Assembly (NCBI GenBank): GCA_025765595.1
Contig: JAIVFH010000026.1
Location: forward strand, 1-64,000
DNA: 64,000 nucleotides
Origin: Obelidium mucronatum
Lineage: Eukaryota > Chytridiomycota > Chytridiomycetes > Chytridiales > Chytriomycetaceae
Reading direction: 5' to 3'
Shown: positions 53,287-61,900 of the stretch, piece by piece
How positions within the stretch are numbered: position 1 is the stretch's first letter
Layout: each line of letters starts with the position of its first letter
Notes under the pieces: generated by a model
Told to the model about the DNA's origin: nothing
The model's input: the letters and a program-made list of their open reading frames with translations, nothing else
The model's database searches: none
Translations under genes and position numbers: made by a program

Positions 53287-55289
53287 TTAAATGCACCACA
53301 GAGTGTGCATTACCTCATACAATGGCCTTCGTCTCAATTTTCTTTGAAGGCAAGTATTCATTTGAATATTTGCCTCCATCAGCAATTGCCGTACTGCTGG
53401 GCGAAGTAGATGAAACAAATACAAAGCTTTATGCGCAAATTCCAAGCAATCCTCCGTGATTCTGGGAAGGAGTTTCTTGCTTCTGTCCACATGCTTGAGG
53501 ATTGCCTCCTCGTGAATTGCTGTCGTTGTCCACAGCAACTTTTTTGCCTTGTTCAACAAGTTTGGGGTACTGGATTCATAGAGCCTGGCTCTCCAGCTTT
53601 CAAGCTGCTGGTTCTTGTTGTTGGCATCTTGTGCTGAGTGAAGCAGCAGAGTTAGTAGTTGTTTAAAGAAAACAATTGTACACACCCGTGGAGTGAAAAA
53701 ACTTGCAATTGGTACCAAATTTGCGTCCGTTTCTTGTTGTAAAAAAGTGGCATAAAATTTTTGGTGGACATCCCTTTTTCGGTGGTGAAGCTGACAGGGA
53801 TACCATGCCCTTCAGCACAGAGTTGCGATCACAATGACTAGAGAGGGTACGTCCAACAACTTTTCCCTCAAGTTCTTTGCCATTTGGCTGGAGGCTTGTA
53901 TTCACAATCGAGCAGTTTTCCTTTTGAATATCCTGTAATTTAGATAGCAACAACGACAATGACGATTTGCGTTTTCCCAGCAAATTCTCGTTTGAATTTT
54001 GGGAAGACGGTTTTGGCTGGTCACATTGAGCCAAGGGCGCTGATTGTTCCAAAGATGAAATGGATGAGATTTCAATGGAATTTTGGACAATCTTTGAAGG
54101 GTACTCACTGGTGGAGAGCCAAGCAATAATAGCATGCGGAAGTTCATTATCAATCACTGGTAAATCGGATTTTTGAATTGTACAGAATTCGGAAAGAGAC
54201 GAAGAAGTTTCTCCTACTTCCTGTGCTGTGGGAACTGCTGATTCAACAATTCTCTGGAAGATAAAAGTTAGTTTCGATTCTAAAGAGATGGAAGGTGAAA
54301 CTTCAAACCCACATTCATAATCTCATAGTGGACCTGTTCCATCTGGCACTCCAAGTTAGTTGACTGGATAATGTCAACATGTGACTGAGGCATGGTAGGT
54401 GTTGGTTGTTTGACATCAACTGGTGGAATATTTGACACAAGACTTGATGAAATTGCGGCATTGGGCGCACAAGTTATGACAGGTGTTGGATTATTCTTGG
54501 TGCAGTTTTCTGCAATATCAGGATTGCAAACCAGTGAATCAAGTTGGTGATGTACTTCTGGAAAGGTGTGGACAACTCCTTTGAATTTTGGAAAATTGAC
54601 GTGAGTTTTATGGGATGCATAGCAACAATATCAACTCACTATCACAAGTCATGATTCTTTCTTCAAATTCTGCTGGGCTTTGGGCTTCCCGTTCCTGAAA
54701 CGTTCTGAGTGTTAAGGCACAAAGAAGCAAACGTTGAAACTCACTTTCTCAGCTGCATCAAAATTGTGCATGGACAATTCTTTATCAGGTCTGCTGTAGT
54801 TAACTAGTGTATTGGAACTAATGGGTTTGACCAGTGACAGAATAGTAGAGGCTGGAACAGCACATGTACATGATGAAGTGTCAACTGGAGAAGTATTCAA
54901 CGCAATAAGGACTGAATTTGCAACGTTGGTCGTGGAAGTCTGTTGTCAACAGCTGTTGGCAAGTGGTACTGTTTTTGGGCCGGTAATAATATCTGTAATT
55001 ATTGCTTTCTGAGGCAGTGAGTGCAGCTGATAAAGCTTGTTTGAGAAAATGGGGAAGGGAGCAAGTCCTTTGAATTTTGGAGAAGCAAAGAATTAATAAG
55101 ACGACGAGAAACAGCACAACAACTCACCACCACAAGTTTTCATGCCGTCTTCAGCTTCTGTAAGCTTTTTGGATTCGGAGGATGAAAAAAAAGATGGGTC
55201 TCAACAGCCAAAAAAAAAAAAAAACAATGAACGGCAAAACTCACAGTCTCCACGTCCAAGTCTTTTTCTTCACGATTGAAAAAAGTCAT
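53287..55289 (-). CDS. multi-exon protein with degenerate CCCH finger
   Basis: The gene starts MTFFNREEKDLDVET at 55289 and runs through many small exons. The best-defined end exons are 54253-53686 and 53633-53287. The long exon encodes a Ser/Pro/Asn-rich region, then CHFFTTRNGRKFGTNCKFFH. That has the spacing of a C-x8-C-x5-C-x3-H zinc finger, except that the second Cys is Arg (CGC where TGC would be expected). The C-terminal exon is helical and basic (ARLYESSTPNLLNKAKKL onward). Exon pairs near 55140-55060 and 54650-54560 look like tandem duplicates (each AAAACTTGTGG or ATGACTTGTGA followed by the spacer TCCAAAATTCAAAG). CCCH fingers usually bind RNA; function here is unknown. Confidence 0.5.
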
Positions 55290-55863
55290 CAGCTCAACAT
55301 CACAAGGAATTACGTCATCATTGGAAGTGCAACACGAAAATACATTCCAAATGTTTGGTTTTTGATTCAGCTGCGTTGACTAAACTTGAGTTAATCGCGT
55401 TGTGGAGGGTCATTTGGAAAGTGGTCGGAAATGGAGTTTATTACGCGTATTCTTAAGTCGTTATTTCAGCATTTATTATCATTATTGAAAAGTTAAATAA
55501 ATTGTCAGACGTGCACCTCAAAAGCAAACGCGTTCATAACTCAGTCTTACTTACCAGTACCATCGAAACCAATCGGATCGTTCGTATCTAAAAGCAAATC
55601 TACGCTGGGATTTAAGTACTCATTTGTGATCACGCCAGACTTTTGTGTTGTCTTCATACGCACTTTAGTTTAACCGATCTATCGAACCCAATAATTCTCG
55701 TGGTTTTAGGTGGATTTCAAACCTACATTCCACAGTGGCACCCAAATATCGGAGATCGGCATTGGTGTGATCTATTTCGCTTTAATTCCATCCATCTTCT
55801 ATTTGGAGGGTGGTGAAATTGTCAGTCAAAATCTACAACAAAAACAACAACAACTTCTACAAC
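55290..55863 (+). other. leader / presumed 5' LTR of the EEP-pol element
   Basis: This region lies between the CCCH-like gene start and ORF1 and contains no substantial gene. A possible primer-binding site is TGGCACCCAAATATCGG near 55737, which would pair with a tRNA ending TTGGGTGCCA. LTR ends cannot be set without the 3' copy. Confidence 0.35.
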
Positions 55864-58782
55864 ATGCAGCATCAACTTCAGCAATTCAACCAACAGTTCA
55901 ACGGCGAACATCTCAACTCCTTCCTGGAGGCATGCCGACTTTACTTTGGCAATAACGGATTTGCTGAAGACTCCAAGAAAATCGAATTTATTACATCAAA
56001 ATTCACCCACGGTGTTCGACAGCAATATGACCTTTGGATCAGCGAGAGAGTTGCTCGTCAGCGACAGGAACATTCAAAGAAGACCGTTACACCTACCGGG
56101 TCAAGCGCGACTGGTGGGAAGGCAGCAACATCTTCAGCTGTCGATGAGTTCCTGGAAGACTTCTTGGATGATAGTTTCGTATATGTCCAACACAGCTACG
56201 ACCTGCTTGTCCGTTGGCTCCATCATCACTTCGACGACTTGGATGTTATTATTACAACACAGCATTTAAAGACTCTAGCGGAAAACACAAAGCGGACCGG
56301 CTACACTCAAATCTCCGAGTATGCAGCAGCGTATGAAGCTCTTGTCAGTCGAATGACCGCTGCTAATAAGCCTGATCCGCAAAATATGATTTCCATCTTC
56401 TTGTCTGGTTGTAATGCGGTCCATGCTCGCGAACTAGTTCGAAATTCCACAGTCGGCGGAAAGCGCAACACGGACTGGAGCAACTTTCGAACACTGATCC
56501 ATCAGGAAAATGAAGTGGATCGTGAACTTATTCATATTGACGCTGGGAAGGAGGGCCGCGAGTATACCAATCCGTTCTTGAATTCGAATCAACCGCTGTC
56601 ACAACCAAAGCCACCAACTTCAACGCCATCGCCAACGTCAACAGTCGATTCTGTTGAAGAATTAACCCGTCAACTTGAAGCTTTGAAGCTTTTCGTGCGA
56701 GCTGGTGGAAGCGTGGACGGATGTTCTACAGTTTCGCAACAGGCCAAAGACCTTTTCCTTTCCATTTCGCAAGGACCACCCGCTGCAGTCCCTCAAACAT
56801 CTATTGCTCCTACCCCAAGTACTGCTCCATTTGCTCCGGCTCCAGTAATGGCACAAACTCCAGTCCCACGACCAAGAGTTTGTATTGTGTGTGATCTTTC
56901 TCGAGAGAAACAACGGGAGTTAAAAGTCGAGGAACATGACACTCAATACGACTGTCCGTACCTGAAGGAGTTTATTGCAAAGGGTTATCCGATTAAGCGT
57001 GGAATGGTTCAAACCTCGCAAGGAGAGCGTCTCCACCTGGTCCAGCTGGATGGATCTAAATTTCCATTTATGGTTGGAAAGTGTGGAATCCGCAAGTTTC
57101 TCATGGATAAAAATGCCGAAGCCATGAAAGCCGGAAAAGGGATGCCTACCACTATGATGCTGAACGGAACCGAAGCGGGAACTTCTGAAATTCCTCGTGA
57201 TCTTCCATTTTCCCCTGTCGTCTACCCGGAAAGAGAAGAACTTTACCTCAAAGTATCGGAAGGGAACTTTGTTTTGAGCGTAGAGGTGCTGAAGACAATT
57301 GGGGGTTGCGTGATTCCTGACGAAGAGGCAGAAGCTGCCTTGGATGTGTTAATGGAACTTACCGGGAGCGACGGAGGAGATGTGTTTACTTGTGCACAAG
57401 TCATTGAAGAGGTTATGTTTGCAAGGTCTGAAGCGGAATTGTTGGCGGCCAAGCGAAGTCGGGACGCGGATGAAGAACCAATTGCGGGAATCCCCATTGA
57501 GAAGCTTCGTCGAATCCAACCTGCTCGGAGCCGCGCTCCAGTCGCAACTCCGTTTGATGCTGCGCCAGTTGCTCCAGAAGTTCCTAAGTCCCCAAAGCCA
57601 CAGCTTCTTCCGAAAGAAGTCCAGCCGCCTCAGCCAATCCCAGCTCCTTCCACGTCTGCTTCTACTCCGAAAAGACCATCGTCTCCAGCTCCGAAGCAGC
57701 TTCCAGTCCCACTCGAGAAAGTCCTACCCAAAAAGCCTGTACCAAAGTACAAATACGGCATGAAAGGGCCTCTTGTGGGAATCGATCAGGACGAAGTTGT
57801 TCTCAAGGCTTTCAATAAGCCGTTTTTGGGCTTTGATAATTTTTATGAGTTCCTTGTAGCATCGCCTCCAGCAGCAACTCACCTTCATAACTGTCTTCGA
57901 ACCCATCGAGTCTACCCGAAGATTGAAGAAGCCGTCCCAGTTCCTATGGCAGTAGATAGCGCTCAAGCGGACATTCAGCTTATCCAGAGTGTCCTTCTTC
58001 GCGACGGTCTTGACGAATCAACTCCATTGAGTGTCCAGAATCTGCTCCGGTCCAACGCGATGAAACTAGCCGAATGGGAAGGCGGGATGGACCATCTGGA
58101 ACAGATCTCAGCGAATCTGTACAAGTTGACAACCATCCCTCAGTTCGGAACTACTCTTGGATACCAATCGCTCGAAGAATTTCAGTCAAAAGCAACGTCA
58201 GACTTCAAAGCTCGTGTGTTCAGCATGGAATCAGCTCCACCACCTTCGTTTTCCGCTACCACTCAGTATTCTACCTATGCGTCGCCGCGTTTCCACAACG
58301 TGAAGTTCCAGAATGTCTTTGTAGTTGAATCGGTCTTGATGGATAAAGGTTCGGAATTGAACGCGTGCAGTTTTGATCTTGCCCGCGACGCGTCTGCAGA
58401 AGGTGCCTACGACTTGTCTGCTCTACTTTGGATGACAAATGCCGGAGGTGGAAGAAACCAACTTTACGGCTTGATTCGCGACGCCCGCGTTGGTCTTGAG
58501 GGAAAACTGGAAGCTAAACAAAAAGTCTGGATCTGCCCTCGTGGTGAAAAGACCCCTTTCGCGCTGCTCTTTGGTATGCCTTTCATTGCTGCGACGCGCG
58601 CGACTTCAACTTGGGATTCCAGAGGCAACATGTGGACCAAACTCACCTCGCAAGACGGAAAGCTCAGCGTTCAATACCAGACCGTCAGTTATTCGAGTGC
58701 AAGGAACATCGTGGAGCCACAGAAGAAGCCAAACGCAGAAGGCGACGACTTGATGATTTTGCCGTGGGCCGGTGGTTTGTGA
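55864..58782 (+). CDS. ORF1: Gag and retropepsin-like protease
   Basis: The first ATG in the frame is at 55864, giving 972 residues. Residues 1-190 are a helical Gag-like capsid region (FLEACRLYFGNNGF early on). A Pro/Thr/Ser linker leads to a Cys motif (C340-x2-C343 and C364) in place of a classic CCHC knuckle, then a charged and Pro-rich middle. The last 160 residues resemble fungal Ty3 protease: VLMDKGSELNACSFDLA with the likely catalytic Asp827 in DKGS (usual D-S/T-G), and LLFGMPFIAA (Gly904) as the second conserved hydrophobic-Gly motif. Lys in place of Ser/Thr in the active-site triplet is unusual. Stop TGA is at 58780-58782. Confidence 0.8.
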   Translation: MQHQLQQFNQQFNGEHLNSFLEACRLYFGNNGFAEDSKKIEFITSKFTHGVRQQYDLWISERVARQRQEHSKKTVTPTGSSATGGKAATSSAVDEFLEDFLDDSFVYVQHSYDLLVRWLHHHFDDLDVIITTQHLKTLAENTKRTGYTQISEYAAAYEALVSRMTAANKPDPQNMISIFLSGCNAVHARELVRNSTVGGKRNTDWSNFRTLIHQENEVDRELIHIDAGKEGREYTNPFLNSNQPLSQPKPPTSTPSPTSTVDSVEELTRQLEALKLFVRAGGSVDGCSTVSQQAKDLFLSISQGPPAAVPQTSIAPTPSTAPFAPAPVMAQTPVPRPRVCIVCDLSREKQRELKVEEHDTQYDCPYLKEFIAKGYPIKRGMVQTSQGERLHLVQLDGSKFPFMVGKCGIRKFLMDKNAEAMKAGKGMPTTMMLNGTEAGTSEIPRDLPFSPVVYPEREELYLKVSEGNFVLSVEVLKTIGGCVIPDEEAEAALDVLMELTGSDGGDVFTCAQVIEEVMFARSEAELLAAKRSRDADEEPIAGIPIEKLRRIQPARSRAPVATPFDAAPVAPEVPKSPKPQLLPKEVQPPQPIPAPSTSASTPKRPSSPAPKQLPVPLEKVLPKKPVPKYKYGMKGPLVGIDQDEVVLKAFNKPFLGFDNFYEFLVASPPAATHLHNCLRTHRVYPKIEEAVPVPMAVDSAQADIQLIQSVLLRDGLDESTPLSVQNLLRSNAMKLAEWEGGMDHLEQISANLYKLTTIPQFGTTLGYQSLEEFQSKATSDFKARVFSMESAPPPSFSATTQYSTYASPRFHNVKFQNVFVVESVLMDKGSELNACSFDLARDASAEGAYDLSALLWMTNAGGGRNQLYGLIRDARVGLEGKLEAKQKVWICPRGEKTPFALLFGMPFIAATRATSTWDSRGNMWTKLTSQDGKLSVQYQTVSYSSARNIVEPQKKPNAEGDDLMILPWAGGL

Positions 58783-58992
58783 GGGAGTTTGACGGAGTTG
58801 TTTTGTTATTTTAGACGTTAGAGGCGGATATTTCTTTTATTTCTTTATTTAACTTTTCAATTTATTCATTATTTATTTTGTTGGTCGCGAAAAATAAACA
58901 TTGGACAATTCTGCCCAAAAACAACGAACGATCAACAACGAAAACAAACAGTCCTATTCTGGACCAAACCGCGACTTCAAATTCTGTAAAAC
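58783..58992 (+). other. 210-nt inter-ORF region
   Basis: It separates ORF1 from ORF2, which share the same reading frame. Besides the ORF1 TGA, the frame has TAG (about 58819) and TAA (about 58987). Simple frameshifting or single-stop readthrough therefore cannot join the ORFs. The sequence is A/T-rich. ORF2 may need reinitiation, an internal entry site, splicing or a separate mRNA. Confidence 0.7.
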
Positions 58993-61900
58993 ATGTCCTT
59001 AAACTACAGCGATCAGATCGCCCCAACCACATCGTGGACCTGGGATCTCAATGTCGACGTCAGTAACGTCACATTCTGGTCCTGGAATCAAAACTCTACT
59101 CGCAACGCTTTTGCTAAAATGTCAGATGCCTCGAAGGCAGCTTTTGCAGCCGCCGACGTCGTGTTCCTTCAAGAAACCCGGTTCGGTCGCCAGTCATTTT
59201 CTGACATTCTTGAACATCCCAACATCGCCGACTACGCCGTCTATCAAACCCATGATTTCTACACATCGGAATTCCCACACGAGCAACTTCAACGGGGTCT
59301 CGGATCAAATGGAGTCGCTATCTTAGTCCGTCAATCCCTGTTTCAACAAACTCCAACTGTTCTCTTCGAAACCTTCCCTGGTTGGGACATCACCGACATG
59401 GAGGGACGTTATATCGAACTACACTTTGGAGAATTAGTGTTGATCTCGGCGTATTTTCCCAACGCCAGCCGCAACAATGATCATCGCCTCAATTACAAAT
59501 ATACATTTCAGACGGCTTTTGAAACGCGCGTTACACAGCTACAGAATGACGGACACTCCGTAGTGGTTGGCGCTGACTTCAACGTTGCGGGGACTCATTT
59601 GGATATACACTGCGACGTCGTTCCAATGATTAGCTCTGGATTCCGCCCGTTGGAGCGCGATTGGTTCAATAATCTTTCGCACCTCCTTCTTGACTCTTTT
59701 CGCTACTGTAACCCATTTCGGGCAGGAGATTACACTACATGGTTTTATCATAACCGTCGAGGGAATTTAGGGATGCGCTACGATGGCATTTTCAGTTCCC
59801 TCAATATTGTGCCGCTTACTTCCAGACATGATCACGCTATTGATGGCTCTGACCACATTCCTGTGGTCTCAACATTTGATTTGTCTGAGTTCACATCGGA
59901 TCTGATTACCCCTAGTTTTGCAATTTCTACAGTGGATTTGGGGTATTTCTATGTTGCACCTGGCGAGGAGACATGCTTTGACTATCCCGAATACGAACTG
60001 GAGGCCGACGATGAGTACGAAGAGACGCGAGCAAGATTACAACGTGCGTCAAATGTCTTCATGGAATATATTGAGTCATTGTCTGAGGAGGACGATGCTG
60101 AAGCTGCTGAAAGTCCTGCAGCTGAGATTGGGGAATTTGGCTTTATTGCCCTAGCAACACCCTCGGTTTCAGCGGTCCTTTGTGTCCCAGAGAGAGCGGG
60201 TTCTCTCTGTGCAGGCGCCCCTCCTCAGGCGAGTACTTCGTCTTTTATTTGTGATAGTCAGAATATTCACCTCGAACAATCGCAAGATCTCTCTGATACA
60301 TCGGAATCTCTGAATACGTGGAGGTTATACACTATCGAGGAAGAATTGGAAGTCTGTGAAAGTCCTGCGGTTGGAGTTGGGGAATTTGACACTTGTGTCC
60401 CAGTAACACCCTCGGCTCTAGCGAACCTTTGTGTTCCAGAGATATCTCTCTGCGCAGGCGACAAAACTCAGGCGAGTGCTTCATTCACTTCGCCTGAACC
60501 CGCAGATACTCACCAATCTTCTGAAGGTTCCACGGAGTTCTTCCAGTCCCAGACCGATGCAACATATACACACAATGTACAAGTCTATCCTGTGCAACGG
60601 TTCTACGACTCCCGATCAAAAATTATGAATATCAACTCCAAGCTGGGGCTGAGTCCAAGCGAGAATGTTATTGGAATTGCGAAACTTGAGGCTGACAAAA
60701 TGCATGAAGACGCATCTAAAGCAAAAGTCCACGAGATAGTGGAGGTCTTGGAGCGTTATATAAAGGGGGAAGGAATGACGGACTATGAAACAGCGGTATT
60801 GGACTGCGCGTATTTAAATTATTCAGCGGAATCTGAAGTGACGAACTCGGACTCTGAGACGGACGAAGGGTTCACTGCTCATTGTTTCACCAAGGCTAAA
60901 ACAGTAGACAAGAAAATCCGTCCCGTCAGCTCAAAATTACCAGATTCAGTAAAACCTGAGCGATGGCGAACTGAACTAGAAAATCTGTCTCCACCACCTC
61001 CTTTGCTCCCACCAGACCAACGTAGACTGACAGAGGAACGCCTCGATGGACTCTTTAAATATACGCGAGATAATTTTCCTGGGTTTATTAGTGAACCTGA
61101 GATTGAATACTGCAAAGAACGTATTCGACCATATGACCAGGCTTTTTCATTCGATCTTAAGGAACGTGGGAAGTTAAAAGAGGGACTTTTCGAACCTATT
61201 CGCATAAATACTGTTCCACATACCCCTTGGCAAACACGCGATCGTCCAGTTCCCCAGGCTCATTATCAAAAACTGTTGGAGTTTTTACGTGAAAAGTTAG
61301 AGAAAGGAATTATGGAGCCTAGTATTGGAGCTTATTCGTCACCGTGGTTCGTAGTTGCAAAGAAAGACGGAGGGATCAGATTTATCCAAGACTTGCAGCT
61401 TCTGAATAAGGTTACCATTCGGGATTCCAATTGTCCACCAAACATGGATGCTTCTACAGCACGAGCTGCTGGATACAAGGTCTACACTGGGATGGACTGC
61501 ATTAGCTTTTTCGACCAATTTATTCTGGATGTGCGAGATCGCGACTTGACCGCTATTCGAACCCCACTTGGATTGATGCGTATTACAGGGTTGCCGCAAG
61601 GCTGGTGTAATTCACCCGCCAATGCTCAACGGGTATCCGGAATGATATTTCAAAAAGAAGGGGAAGCAGAAGTGTTTGTCGATGATCTCTTAGCATTCTC
61701 TGGAAAACCCGCAGATACGTCGCTTTCCGATACACATCCGCTCGTTCGAAAATTCATAATCGAACACATGAATGTCGTTGAAACTATTCTACGAAAATTA
61801 ATTACCACTGGACTCACTATTCACGGAACAAAGAACCAATTTTTCGTCCCAAAGATTCTTTCACTGGGGGTCATCCTTTCAGAAGCCGGTCGTGAACCGA

